NCBI GenBank assembly: GCA_900541025.1
Contig: UQIL01000023.1
Span: 1 to 41,687, forward strand
Reading direction: 5' to 3'
Length of the DNA: 41,687 nt
Origin: an uncultured Collinsella sp.
Lineage (GTDB): Bacteria > Actinomycetota > Coriobacteriia > Coriobacteriales > Coriobacteriaceae
Positions 25,441 to 33,276 of this stretch are shown here, in pieces (the stretch's first letter is position 1; every line of letters begins with the position of its first letter). Position numbers and translations under genes: made by a program. The notes under the pieces were generated by a model, which did no database searches, had not been told where the DNA came from, and saw only the letters and a list, made by a program, of their open reading frames with translations.

Positions 25441-25751
25441 ATGCCCGCATCTAAAACAATCCTATAATCATTCTCGACATCTTTAACGCCATCACTCCCC
25501 CGCCACCAACACGTCGTTGGTGCCATTTTCAACGAATCGATATGGCCGTCCATTCATGGTCTTTAAGGCACGTGATATCATGAAAACGTGCGGTATTTCT
25601 CCAATCGAAAACCTGCGTGAACGCATGACTTGAGACGCCTTTTTAGAACTCACCGATCGCAGGACGACTACAAATCAACAGCGGCCGCGTATTTGTTCCC
25701 AGCCGTACGGCGTGGCGGAGCCATGCCCATTGTTGATTGGAATGTCGCACG
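25441..25751. other. Gene-free stretch in element A
   Basis: I see no credible gene. There is a small hairpin with arms CACCAAC and GTTGGTG (about 25504-25522), and AATCAACA (25672-25679) recurs inverted as TGTTGATT just before the coiled-coil gene. A promoter for that gene probably lies here but none is clear. Confidence 0.4.
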
Positions 25752-26318
25752 ATGACAGACGAGAGAAAAATCAGGGAGATCTACGGTTACGGCATGAAGT
25801 CCGTCCTCGATGAGGCCGCCGAGCGAATCGAGGCGAGGTGGCGGGAGAAGCTGCTGCGCGAGACCGCCGACCTCAGGACCGAGAACGCACTGCTCATGGC
25901 CCAGGTGGATGAATTCAGCCGCAAGCTCGCCGAGGCGACGGATCGGAATGAAAAGATTGAGGCCGACTGCAATGAGCGGATTGCCTTTATAGAGGAGAAG
26001 TTCGAACTCGATACCGCGAACCTCGAACTCGAGAACAACGAGCTCCACGCCGCAAGCATCAGGTACCTCTCCCGTGCTAAGGGCCTCGGCAGGCAGGTTG
26101 TCCAACTCCATGCCGAGGCTGAGGCCATGGTCGATGAGATCGAGCGGCTGCGCGGCGAGCGTGACACTGCACTGAAAGCCCAAGCCGACACACTCCTGGC
26201 CCAGCGCGACCTGATGGCCGAGATCGCCGCCCTCAAGGACCGTCTCGCCGCCTCCGAGCAGCGGGCGGCCGTGGCCGAGGCCAAGGTCGAGGTCATGACC
26301 CAGATGAAGGGCGAGTAG
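25752..26318 (+). CDS. Long coiled-coil protein of unknown function
   Basis: The predicted 188-aa protein starts at ATG 25752 (a TTG at 25737 is an alternative; neither has a strong ribosome-binding site). From about residue 15 to the end it is almost entirely charged heptad sequence, for example LLMAQVDEFSRKLAEATDRN and AALKDRLAASEQRAAVAEAK, without Pro breaks, signal peptide or membrane segment. It should form an elongated coiled-coil dimer or oligomer. It is the only plus-strand cargo gene of element A and converges with the metallophosphoesterase operon. The function is not recognisable; scaffold, tail-measure-like or defence sensor roles are speculation. Confidence 0.65.
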   Translation: MTDERKIREIYGYGMKSVLDEAAERIEARWREKLLRETADLRTENALLMAQVDEFSRKLAEATDRNEKIEADCNERIAFIEEKFELDTANLELENNELHAASIRYLSRAKGLGRQVVQLHAEAEAMVDEIERLRGERDTALKAQADTLLAQRDLMAEIAALKDRLAASEQRAAVAEAKVEVMTQMKGE

Positions 26319-26347
26319 CCCCGCGCTTCTCCTATCAGGCGGCTGAT

Positions 26348-26388
26348 TTCTAGGAATCTTCTAGAGCGCTTCCAGAAGGTTCCTAGAA
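26348..26388. terminator. Bidirectional hairpin between convergent genes
   Basis: A 15-bp stem with one G-U pair (26348-26362 with 26374-26388) has an 11-nt loop. It overlaps the last codons of the minus-strand phosphoesterase gene and follows the coiled-coil gene by 30 nt. No clear U tract follows on either side, so termination may be weak. Confidence 0.55.
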
Positions 26389-27098
26389 CCGGGCGCAGCA
26401 TCTTCGATCGGCACGATGTCTCGGTAGATCAGGCGATGCTTGGCGTCGCGCCATTCGTCGCCGTGGTAATGCCCGAAGAACCAGGTTCGGTAGCCGAGCC
26501 GTCCGTCGAGCTCGCCAAGGAATCGTTGCAGCCGGTCGCCCCGATACTCGCGTCCGCACTCGCGGCACAGTCCCTCAGCAAGGACGGCCGGCGCCTCGTG
26601 ACTCACCACGTAGTCGACCCTCCAGCCCACGCGGGCGAGTGCGGCGCGGCATTGGCCCATCTCCTCCTCGCTCGGCATCTCCTCGGGCCACCAGCTCCTC
26701 CCCTCCCTGCGATACTGCCTGTCGTTGCTCGCGGCGCCGCCCATGGCAAGGACTGTGAGTCCGTCGATATCGAACACCTCTCCGCGCATCAGGTGCAGCA
26801 CGTGCGGTCGCGCCTCATGAACGAGGCCGCTGTTCCACTCCCGCACCGGCAGTTCTGCCAGCATCCGGTGGTTCTCGTGGTTTCCGTCTACGAAGCACGT
26901 GGTCCATGGCTTCGACTCGAACCAGTCGAGCCAGTATTTCTCGGCGTTGGACCCATCCCAGACAAAGCCGAAGTCGCCGGCCACGATCACCACGTCATCG
27001 CGCGTCAGGGTCCGGCCCAGCGGCCAATTCGTGAAGGCAAACCGGCTGGACCCGTACTCGGCCCTGCCGTGCACGTCACCTGTCGCATAGACCGTCAT
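26361..27098 (-). CDS. Calcineurin-like metallophosphoesterase 1 (element A)
   Basis: This 245-aa protein is a complete dinuclear metallophosphoesterase: TGDVHG (DxH), AGDFGF (GD), DGNHENH (GNHE), SHEAP and GHYHG carry all metal ligands. No membrane segment or signal is present. Its ATG overlaps the TGA of the gene upstream (TGATG), so translation is coupled. It is clearly paralogous to the next gene: both start MTVY(A/V)TGD(V/I)HG and share WW-P-E-(M/L)-P and a long insertion before the last motif. Substrate unknown; family members cut nucleotides, nucleic-acid ends or phosphoproteins. Third gene of a three-phosphoesterase operon. Confidence 0.85.
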   Translation of the reverse strand: MTVYATGDVHGRAEYGSSRFAFTNWPLGRTLTRDDVVIVAGDFGFVWDGSNAEKYWLDWFESKPWTTCFVDGNHENHRMLAELPVREWNSGLVHEARPHVLHLMRGEVFDIDGLTVLAMGGAASNDRQYRREGRSWWPEEMPSEEEMGQCRAALARVGWRVDYVVSHEAPAVLAEGLCRECGREYRGDRLQRFLGELDGRLGYRTWFFGHYHGDEWRDAKHRLIYRDIVPIEDAAPGSRNLLEAL

Positions 27099-27823
27099 CA
27101 GTACGCACCCCACGGCAGGAGTTTGTCCCCGAGCCTCACGATCCGGTCATACAGCACCGTGTGCCGTTCGTCCGGATTGCCGTCTCGGTGAAAATGGCCG
27201 TAATACCAGCGCTTGTAGTCCAGGCGGTCCTCGAGCTCGTCAAGGAATTCGGTCAGCCGGTCCACATCGGGGCGTTCCCAGCCCGGGTCCGGGTAGAGCG
27301 TCGGCGAGAGCATGCGCGTCGGGCAGGTATGGGTGATGACGCAGTCGACCTTCCAGCCGACCTCGTCGAGCTTTGTCCGCGCGGTATCGAAATCGCGCTC
27401 GTCCGGGAGCTCCTGAGGCCACCAGCTGGAATACGGCACGCGGTATTCCCTGTCCACGCTCGTGGCACCGCCCATGGTGAAGACCGTCGATCTATCGAGC
27501 TCGAAGACCTCGCCGCGCGTCAGGCGCCGAATGGGCGAGGTGTCCGACAGGCGCTGCGTCAGCCCGCCATGCCACATCTCCATGGGGCGCTCCGCCCAGT
27601 GATCGAAGCGCTCGTGGTTGCCGTCGACGAACAGCACCGTGTAGGGGCGCGACTCCAGCCAAGCGATATCGGCGCATTCCTCGGCAGAGAAGTCCCACGG
27701 AAAGCCAAAGTCGCCGGCGATGATCAGATAGTCGTCGCTGCCAAGGCTATCCCCAAGCTCCCAGTCGCGGAGCTTTTGCATGTCGAGCCCACCGTGGATG
27801 TCGCCTGTCACATAGACCGTCAT
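27098..27823 (-). CDS. Calcineurin-like metallophosphoesterase 2 (element A)
   Basis: This 241-aa protein has the full motif set TGDIHGG, AGDFGFPWD, DGNHERFDH, THTCP and GHFHRDG. The start is the ATG that overlaps the TGA of gene 3 in an ATGA junction; the frame is open far upstream but only as a shadow of gene 3. It is a diverged duplicate of metallophosphoesterase 1, suggesting gene duplication within the operon followed by specialisation. Cytoplasmic. Substrate unknown. Confidence 0.85.
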   Translation of the reverse strand: MTVYVTGDIHGGLDMQKLRDWELGDSLGSDDYLIIAGDFGFPWDFSAEECADIAWLESRPYTVLFVDGNHERFDHWAERPMEMWHGGLTQRLSDTSPIRRLTRGEVFELDRSTVFTMGGATSVDREYRVPYSSWWPQELPDERDFDTARTKLDEVGWKVDCVITHTCPTRMLSPTLYPDPGWERPDVDRLTEFLDELEDRLDYKRWYYGHFHRDGNPDERHTVLYDRIVRLGDKLLPWGAY

Positions 27824-28458
27824 CGGATCGCCTCTTTCCGCTTGTAAGCCGCCAGCTCGCGCTCGACCTGCCTGTCGCCGGTCTCGTTGACCCACCAGGG
27901 CCATTTCACCCGGCCGCACGGCTCGTCGACTCCGGCGAACCATTCCCTCAGCTCGTCGAGGCTCACCGGGGAGTGCCCGTTGGCATCGCAACCGACGTCG
28001 TAGCGCAGAAGGCCCTGCTTGCGGTTGAACTCGTTGTACGCGCCGCCGCTGCTGTGGATGTGCCCGTGGAGGTGCCACGATCCATGGTTCATGCCCTGCC
28101 AGTCGGCCATGGGGTAATGACTCAGGACGATCTTCTGCCCGTCGATCTTGAGCACGCAGATCGGCGGTTCCACGGTGAAGGCGCCCGCGACCGCCGGCTG
28201 GGTCCAGTCCTTGTCGTGGTTTCCCGGGACTAGGTGGATGCGCCTGCAGGCGATCCGCTTGCGCAGCCCGTAGGCGTCCTGGGCGGTCATCTTGAATGAG
28301 AAATCCCCCAGGATGTAGAGCTCGTCGTCCATGGCGACCCTGCCGTTGATGTTGTCGACGATGGCGTCGTTCATCTGCCAAATCGTCTCCCACGGGCGGT
28401 CGGTGAACTTCAGCACGTTCTCATGCCCGAAGTGGGTATCGCTGGTAAACCAGATCAT
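27820..28458 (-). CDS. Calcineurin-like metallophosphoesterase 3, phage-type (element A)
   Basis: This 212-aa protein has SDTHFGHENVLKF (DxH), LGDFSF, GNHDKDW, LSHYPMADW and LHGHIHS, the layout of small metallophosphoesterases often found in phages and mobile elements. The start (28458) has AAAGGAGA close upstream, making it the probable first gene of the operon; a 41-aa peptide gene lies 263 bp further upstream on the same strand. It is not closely paralogous to genes 1 and 2. Three phosphoesterases in overlapping frames suggest they act together, perhaps on nucleotide messengers or modified nucleic-acid ends; this is inference. Confidence 0.85.
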   Translation of the reverse strand: MIWFTSDTHFGHENVLKFTDRPWETIWQMNDAIVDNINGRVAMDDELYILGDFSFKMTAQDAYGLRKRIACRRIHLVPGNHDKDWTQPAVAGAFTVEPPICVLKIDGQKIVLSHYPMADWQGMNHGSWHLHGHIHSSGGAYNEFNRKQGLLRYDVGCDANGHSPVSLDELREWFAGVDEPCGRVKWPWWVNETGDRQVERELAAYKRKEAIR

Positions 28459-28650
28459 ATTTATGTCTCCTTTTATCGCTAAAAAACGTTCTCCTTCGAG
28501 GTCAGGAGACGTTTTATGAGCGACATGAGGTGCATATCCCTCATGTTTCAAGCTCCAATCTGCCGGATTTGCCCAACTAAAAGTTTGCGCTCACGCGCGA
28601 ACAGGATTTGATTTTTGAAATATGGACGAATTCCTCGTCAGGAGGGTAAA

Positions 28651-28725
28651 ATGGTGCCGACGGCAGCCCAAGTTGTAGAGAGCTGGGCAGAGCCGTTGCT
28701 TAATGAAGTTGGGTCATCGTCTTAG
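28651..28725 (+). CDS. Possible 24-aa peptide
   Basis: ATG 28651 has a perfect AGGAGG 5 nt upstream and opens a frame of 24 codons (MVPTAAQVVESWAEPLLNEV, then GSSS) ending TAG at 28723-28725. It converges on the 41-aa minus-strand gene and the two overlap by 4 nt at their stops. It could be a small gene, the start of a truncated gene or chance. Confidence 0.35.
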   Translation: MVPTAAQVVESWAEPLLNEVGSSS

Positions 28726-28847
28726 CGACGGTGGCCTTTCTTTTTGGGCTTCGAGCCCTGCTTGAGTGCCTTGGAAAGGCCGACAAGGGCCGTGAGGAGC
28801 GAGACCATAGCGGTCAGGAGCTTCACGAGCTCGGTGAAATCGGTCAT
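28722..28847 (-). CDS. 41-aa hydrophobic peptide with basic tail (toxin- or holin-like)
   Basis: A strong GGGAGGTG precedes ATG 28847. The 41-residue product has a polar start (MTDFTE), a hydrophobic helix of about 20 residues (LVKLLTAMVSLLTALVGLSK) and a very basic end, KPKKKGHRR. That is the design of type I toxin peptides and small holins, which insert in the membrane with the tail in the cytoplasm. It lies upstream of, and in the same direction as, the metallophosphoesterase operon. No family is recognised. The start signal is the best in element A, so I treat it as a real gene. Confidence 0.6.
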   Translation of the reverse strand: MTDFTELVKLLTAMVSLLTALVGLSKALKQGSKPKKKGHRR

Positions 28848-29055
28848 GGGCATCACCTCCCATCGGATGGAGGGCTCTGCCCGGCACGAGGACTGCCGAC
28901 AGCGAGGATGATTTTATCAGAGTGGTTGGCCCTCTCCGATCAATTCACGCTCCTCACCCTCGCGAAGAGTGCGGGCATGGCAGAATCGGCACTAAACGGC
29001 AGTGCGTTAGGGCACCGACGACGAGCTTTCAAAACTAGCAAGGCGTATCGCCGTT
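28848..29055. other. Right part of element A, no confident gene
   Basis: A plus-strand frame from ATG 28902 (MILSEWLALSDQFTLLTLAK) runs into the att scars and looks like a truncated fragment with an HTH-like start. The promoter of the 41-aa peptide gene presumably lies here. Confidence 0.3.
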
Positions 29056-29207
29056 GCGGTACCGGGATCGGCAAATCTCTGGTGTCCCCCGGGCGGATTC
29101 GAAAACTCCCCCCGCGGGGAAATTGGTGACGCGGGTGTCGACGGCCCGAATCCGGCCCTTAGACCAGAAGAGCCCGGCACCGTGGTGGTACCGGGCTCGG
29201 CAAATCT
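29056..29207. repeat. Degenerate att/tRNA-terminator scars
   Basis: Positions 29056-29103 nearly repeat 29184-29231: GGTACCGGG, TCGGCAAATCTCTGGTG and the T-arm part of the tRNA. Between them, 29128-29155 is a decayed inverted copy of the tRNA T-arm (GCGGGTGTCGACGG on the plus strand). An 11-bp stem with one mismatch (29171-29181 with 29187-29197) is followed, on the minus strand, by TCTTCTGGTCT and looks like another tRNA terminator. These are footprints of earlier integrations. Confidence 0.6.
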
Positions 29208-29252
29208 CTGGTGCCCCCGGGCGGATTCGAACCGTCGACACCCGCTTTAGGA
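29208..29252. repeat. att site 2: junction of elements A and B
   Basis: This 45-bp copy of the tRNA-Arg(CCU) 3' half is identical to 23302-23346 and 41633-41677. It serves as right end of element A and left end of element B. Confidence 0.88.
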
Positions 29253-29354
29253 GGTCTTGTATTTCTATTTGAGCTGGTGTTTTATAATTTTATACAACTT
29301 CATATAACCGCATGTAAAACGGCATGTTTCAAGAATCGCGAGATATAGGCTTCA

Positions 29355-29400
29355 AAAACTTTCTACCCTAATTCTACCCAGATACTCTTGCTTGGGTAGA
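29355..29400. promoter_or_regulatory. Probable integrase arm-type sites, left end of element B
   Basis: TTCTACCC occurs twice 10 bp apart (29361-29368 and 29372-29379), with an inverted GGGTAGA at 29394-29400. The same pair with its flank, ACTTTCTACCC and AATTCTACC, recurs near the other end of element B (41539-41559). Paired repeats near both ends are what tyrosine integrases use as arm sites. Confidence 0.6.
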
Positions 29401-29405
29401 TTTTT

Positions 29406-29455
29406 GGGATTAGGCTAGGGGCAAGCCTTTAAGGGCTTGCCCCTAGCCTAATCCC
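29406..29455. promoter_or_regulatory. Perfect 22-bp inverted repeat just upstream of the integrase start
   Basis: Arms 29406-29427 and 29434-29455 pair without mismatch around the 6-nt loop TTTAAG. The integrase AAGGA site and ATG follow within 13 nt. There is no U tract on either strand, so it is not a standard terminator; translational control, transcript protection or a cruciform are possible. Confidence 0.8.
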
Positions 29456-29468
29456 AAGGAATCCCACC

Positions 29469-30749
29469 ATGAGCACCAAACCACGAGTCGTCGGAAACGG
29501 CAGCGTATATCAAGTTAAAGAAGGGGTGTTCCAATACCGCTTCAACCTCGGCAAGGACCCCAAGACCGGCAAATACGCCTACTCATCCAAGAGAACGCTG
29601 CACTGCGAAGGTGTGAGTAGACGCACACAACAGGCAATGCTCCGCAAAGCCCTGGAAGAATACAAGGAGGAGTTGAACTCCGGTATCGTCCGTGACAGCA
29701 GAAACCTCACCGTCGCAGAGTACGCCAGGAACTTCCACAAACTAAGGAAAGAGAGCCTCAAGTCACCGCTCGCCTATGCCCGTGAGGGCAACTATATTAG
29801 CCACATTCAAGAGATGTTCGGCCATATTCGACTTACTGACCTCCACCCTGACGATATACGGCACATCTACGCAAACGCCCGCAAAAAGGGAATGTCCGAA
29901 GCCGAGCTACACGGGACACATGTCAAACTGCGACAGATTCTCCAAGACGCCGTAGACAACGAGCTCATCCTTCGTAACCCATGCACGCCAATCAAGCTTC
30001 CCAAACCAACTTACAGGGAAAGAACTCCGCTTACGGCAGACGAGGCTTCACGATTTCTGTCTTGCCTCATGGATGAACCACTGTCGGCCAAGGCAACGGG
30101 CACCATGCTCTTGCTCCAATGTGGTCTCCGACGCGGCGAAATGCTCGGCTTGACTTGGGGCGACATCGATCTTGGGCAGCGCACGTTGAGCGTGTCGAAG
30201 CAGTTCACCAATGACAAGACTCTCCGACCGCCAAAATCGAAGATGAGCCGACGCACCATAGCAATCAACGACTCCCTGGCCTGCTATCTCAGCAAATGGG
30301 AGCTGGAACAGCGGGCGCAGCTCAACCGATACACTCTCGATCAGGACGACAAGACGCCTATCGTTAACGGCATAAAGGTCGTTACGACCGAGGATGGCAT
30401 ATACGCCACAGTCGTCAACGTAGACGGCCACAACTTCGACCGATGGTTCCGCGACTTCTGCGTCGATAACGGCTTTGGGAGCTACAACAATATCACCAGA
30501 AGATTCCAGCGAAACGGCAAAGAGCACGTGAGGGGTACGGGATACAGTGGGCTCGTCCCCCACGCCCTGCGGCACACGCAAGCGACGCTCCTAATCGGAG
30601 AAGGCGCAGACGTGAAGACTGTCCAGGCAAGACTTGGACACGCATCTCCAAGTACGACGCTCTCCATCTACTCCCACGCCATCGAGGCAAACGATCGTAA
30701 GGCAGCAGATGCCTTCGGCGAGCTCATTTCCCAAGAGAGCAATTCATAA
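29469..30749 (+). CDS. int: Tyrosine integrase of element B
   Basis: This 426-aa recombinase has three domains: arm-binding N-terminus (about 1-70, with GSVYQVKEGVFQYRFNLGKD), SAM-like core-binding domain (about 78-180) and the catalytic domain with Arg221 (GLRRGEML), His365 and Arg368 (HALRH), His391 (LGHASP) and Tyr401. It lies 217 bp inside the left att site, the usual place for a tRNA-targeting integrase. Expression probably depends on the long hairpin that ends 13 nt before its ATG. A terminator follows directly. It is related to the shorter integrase of element A, which explains the shared target. Confidence 0.94.
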   Translation: MSTKPRVVGNGSVYQVKEGVFQYRFNLGKDPKTGKYAYSSKRTLHCEGVSRRTQQAMLRKALEEYKEELNSGIVRDSRNLTVAEYARNFHKLRKESLKSPLAYAREGNYISHIQEMFGHIRLTDLHPDDIRHIYANARKKGMSEAELHGTHVKLRQILQDAVDNELILRNPCTPIKLPKPTYRERTPLTADEASRFLSCLMDEPLSAKATGTMLLLQCGLRRGEMLGLTWGDIDLGQRTLSVSKQFTNDKTLRPPKSKMSRRTIAINDSLACYLSKWELEQRAQLNRYTLDQDDKTPIVNGIKVVTTEDGIYATVVNVDGHNFDRWFRDFCVDNGFGSYNNITRRFQRNGKEHVRGTGYSGLVPHALRHTQATLLIGEGADVKTVQARLGHASPSTTLSIYSHAIEANDRKAADAFGELISQESNS

Positions 30750-30787
30750 GGGAAGGGCCGAGATATACCCGGCCCTTCCCTTGCTTT
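30750..30787. terminator. Terminator between integrase and the convergent gene
   Basis: A perfect 11-bp stem (30750-30760 with 30770-30780) with a 9-nt loop is followed by TTGCTTT on the plus strand. It can serve both the integrase and the minus-strand gene that ends at 30801. Confidence 0.85.
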
Positions 30788-30800
30788 GAACATAGATGGA

Positions 30801-31547
30801 CTAATGGCGATAGACCATCGCTCCATATGGAGCTTTATCCTCCCAGGAAAACGATGAGGCGTCGCGAATGGGGAAGACGCCGATTATAGGTGCCTTCGTC
30901 CATTCGTCGGTATTCAGAATCGCGCCGTCCTTGTCATAGATTGGCTCAACCTGAGAAGTCTGGACATCACGAATTCCCGGCCATATATCAGCTATCGCAT
31001 CAAGCACCTCATCCGTAGGGCAGACTTCCTTTGAGGAAAGATAAACATAGTGCGGAATTGCATCGCTTGCATTCCGCACTTCAAGAACGAAAGCATAGTC
31101 GCATGACGCAGCATTCGACTCATTGACCACCGGCCAATCGTCGGGGACAACGAGATACGAGCCACCTCGCAGGTCCACGCGTTTCATTGACGGCCCCTTA
31201 TCAACAAGGCTGTCTTGCGGAACAAATCGCAGCATATGGTTACGAAGAGCCTTGTAATAAGAGAGCTTGTCGTTTAAATCGTCGGCAGCGAGCGACAGGG
31301 ACTCAGCATCGCCATATCCACTAAGCTCATCCTGAATAGACTTGACCCGTTGCGCACAAAAAGCGCTCAGCTCTGCAGCCGCACCCTTGTTGACGCGGAG
31401 ACATAGACTCGCGAGAAGGTCGACCACTTCCCCCGGAGTCTTAAACTCTTGCGGATGTTGTTCCTTGAACATGCTGATGTTGTCATCGGTCTGTTCAAGG
31501 ACGGTCGTCCCAAACTTTCGTTTTTTCGGTTTCCTGGAGCGTTCCAT
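30801..31547 (-). CDS. Hypothetical cytoplasmic protein of element B
   Basis: The likely start is ATG 31547, 4 nt after GGGGGA, giving 248 aa; the frame is open for another 65 codons with hydrophobic residues but without a better start. The first 20 residues are very basic (MERSRKPKKRKFG), then come helical regions (EVVDLLASLCLRVNKGAAAE) and a C-terminal half rich in beta-type sequence (LRGGSYLVVPDDWPVV, APIIGVFPIRDASSFSWED). No known motif or membrane segment was recognised. It converges on the integrase gene and is transcribed away from the mobilisation operon. It could be a regulator or cargo; its function is unknown. Confidence 0.6.
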   Translation of the reverse strand: MERSRKPKKRKFGTTVLEQTDDNISMFKEQHPQEFKTPGEVVDLLASLCLRVNKGAAAELSAFCAQRVKSIQDELSGYGDAESLSLAADDLNDKLSYYKALRNHMLRFVPQDSLVDKGPSMKRVDLRGGSYLVVPDDWPVVNESNAASCDYAFVLEVRNASDAIPHYVYLSSKEVCPTDEVLDAIADIWPGIRDVQTSQVEPIYDKDGAILNTDEWTKAPIIGVFPIRDASSFSWEDKAPYGAMVYRH

Positions 31548-31804
31548 TTCATCCCCCAATCGATTTTCATTGTAAGTATAACCCTGTTTTTCGAGGTAAA
31601 AGTGCTTATCCGAAACTTTTCGGAACTTTTTCTGAATCTTCAGCGCCTCGATTGCCAGAAGCAGTATCATCGAATTGCACAGATAAGCGAATGCCGGAAT
31701 GGGGGTGCCCAAAGAAGGCCATAGAAACAAAAAGCCGCCCACCCCTCCCCTCTAGTCGCCAAACTGAGGTGGGGAGGAGTGAGCAGACCAAAGGAGATTC
31801 TACC

Positions 31805-32050
31805 ATGGTAGATTCCGTTGTTCCCAAAGCGGGTATCGTACCCGCTCCTCCTCGCGTCGTTCTGGGACGCGAGCGTCTGCTCGGCGTCACCGAGATTCGT
31901 GAGCTGACCGGGCTTGGGGAGGTTGCCGCCGCATCGCTCATGAAAGAGAGCGGTCGCTGCCTCAAGCTTCATAGCCGCCTCTTCGTCATCGAGTCCAGCT
32001 TTTTTGAGTACCTTCACGAGTTGGAGGTGTCGGATCCGTGCAGCCTGTAG
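31805..32050 (+). CDS. Excisionase-like helix-turn-helix protein (element B)
   Basis: This 81-aa homologue of the element A protein at 24650 shares RLL-V--IRE-TG, M-ESG--L--H----ESSF and the same length. The HTH lies at about 25-45 (LLGVTEIRELTGLGEVAAAS). AAAGGAG precedes ATG 31805. Its stop overlaps the start of the replication ATPase gene by 13 nt, so translation is coupled. The role as excision factor, regulator or replication accessory is inferred from position and fold. Confidence 0.68.
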   Translation: MVDSVVPKAGIVPAPPRVVLGRERLLGVTEIRELTGLGEVAAASLMKESGRCLKLHSRLFVIESSFFEYLHELEVSDPCSL

Positions 32051-32922
32051 CCAATAGCTCATTCAACGTCGAAGCCGATCAGCTCAAGACCTATATCGAG
32101 GAAATGAACGGGCGTAAGCCCATGGCTCATATACGCAGCCTCCCCTCTCTCGACAAGCTCATCGGAGGCGTCGTACCCGGAATCCTGACCATAGTCGGAG
32201 CGGCACCCGCTGCCGGCAAAACGACGCTCCTCAAGGTTATCTCCGACGACCTTGCCTCCCAAGGCGTGCCCACCGTCTTCTACTCCGCGGAACTCCCCGC
32301 GTATCGCATTGCTCAGAAGGGCATCACGCGCCTCGGCAACGGAGACTTCAGCCTTTCCGAAGCGACCGGGGCTATCCCCGAGAAGAGGGAGGCATTTGAG
32401 CACGCCTGCGCCATCTACGCCGAGACCGTAGCACCTAACTCGTGCATCATGGACAGCCAAACGTCCATGGAAGATCTCGGGCGTTGCATCGGTGATTGCA
32501 TTCACGAACGTGGGCAGCGCCCTGCCGTTTTTGTGGATTACCTTCAACTCATTGCAGCAACCAATTTCAATGTTCGCGCGGAAGAACGCGTTGTCATCAC
32601 CGCTTGCGTCCAAGCCCTGGGCAACATCGCCCGGACGTATGACGTCCCCGTTTTCCTGATAAGCAGCGTCGCGCGCGATAAGTACAACGATGCGAACACC
32701 GAGCTCAACGTCTTCGCTGGCTCGCAGGGTATCGACTACGGCTCCGACAACGCTCTCTTCCTGCAGGTCGACGGCAGGGACAAGAAGGAGCGGAAGTACA
32801 ACTCAGAGCTAGATGTTCGTCCCCTGCTCGTTCGCGTCCTTAAGGCACGCTATGGCACGCTTGGGAGCGCCAAGCTCACCTTCGACGCGCCCCATGCCAC
32901 CTTCTATGACCAGGAGGGCTAG
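32038..32922 (+). CDS. DnaB/RepA-like RecA-fold ATPase
   Basis: This 294-aa protein is the RecA-like motor part of a DnaB-family replicative helicase without the DnaB N-terminal domain. Walker A is GAAPAAGKTT (54-63, Lys61), Walker B is AVFVDYLQLIAA, and a sensor-like block VPVFLISSVARDKY follows, ending with a DnaB-like FDAPHATFYD. It starts at a GTG with GGAGGT upstream, inside the previous gene's 3' end, and is 3 nt from mobC. Probable role: unwinding or loading at the element's own replication origin, so the excised circle may replicate. Confidence 0.8.
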   Translation: MQPVANSSFNVEADQLKTYIEEMNGRKPMAHIRSLPSLDKLIGGVVPGILTIVGAAPAAGKTTLLKVISDDLASQGVPTVFYSAELPAYRIAQKGITRLGNGDFSLSEATGAIPEKREAFEHACAIYAETVAPNSCIMDSQTSMEDLGRCIGDCIHERGQRPAVFVDYLQLIAATNFNVRAEERVVITACVQALGNIARTYDVPVFLISSVARDKYNDANTELNVFAGSQGIDYGSDNALFLQVDGRDKKERKYNSELDVRPLLVRVLKARYGTLGSAKLTFDAPHATFYDQEG

Positions 32923-32925
32923 GCC

Positions 32926-33276
32926 ATGCGCGGCAACAGCAAGACCGCGCATATCAACGTCCGCATGACCGAGGAGGAGCGTGCCGTCATCATGGCGCGC
33001 TCTTCCTCTTTTGACATGGCCCCATCGACGTTCATGCGCGAAGCTGCCCTCCGCATCGGGCAGAAGCCCGTCAAGGTCGCCGACGAGGCGACCTTGCGGC
33101 AAATCCTCCACCAGATGAAGAAGCAGGGCGGAAACCTCAACCAGGCCGTCCATGCCGCAAACGCCTATGGCGTGGATGCGCAGACGGCCCGACAGCTCAC
33201 GGAGGCCGTCCGACTGGTGTCGAGCACGGCCTCGCAGCTTTCAAACCTCATCTCCAAGAATCGAGAACTATCATGA
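32926..33276 (+). CDS. mobC: MobC-like relaxosome accessory protein
   Basis: This 116-aa protein has an N-terminal ribbon-helix-helix (INVRMTEEERAVIMARSSSF, then MAPSTFMREAAL) and a C-terminal helical part with the MobC signature LHQMKKQGGNLNQAVHAAN. MobC proteins bind near oriT and help the relaxase nick. It overlaps the coupling-protein gene by 4 nt (ATGA). Confidence 0.87.
   Translation: MRGNSKTAHINVRMTEEERAVIMARSSSFDMAPSTFMREAALRIGQKPVKVADEATLRQILHQMKKQGGNLNQAVHAANAYGVDAQTARQLTEAVRLVSSTASQLSNLISKNRELS

Noticed and set aside
27824..28393. N-terminal extension of metallophosphoesterase 2 through the frame opened at 28393
   Set aside because: The extension is Arg/Gln-rich out-of-frame translation of metallophosphoesterase 3; the ATGA overlap gives the natural start.
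29035..29241. A 68-codon minus-strand frame across the att scars
   Set aside because: It translates tRNA-derived and terminator sequence and is an annotation artefact of repeated att sites.
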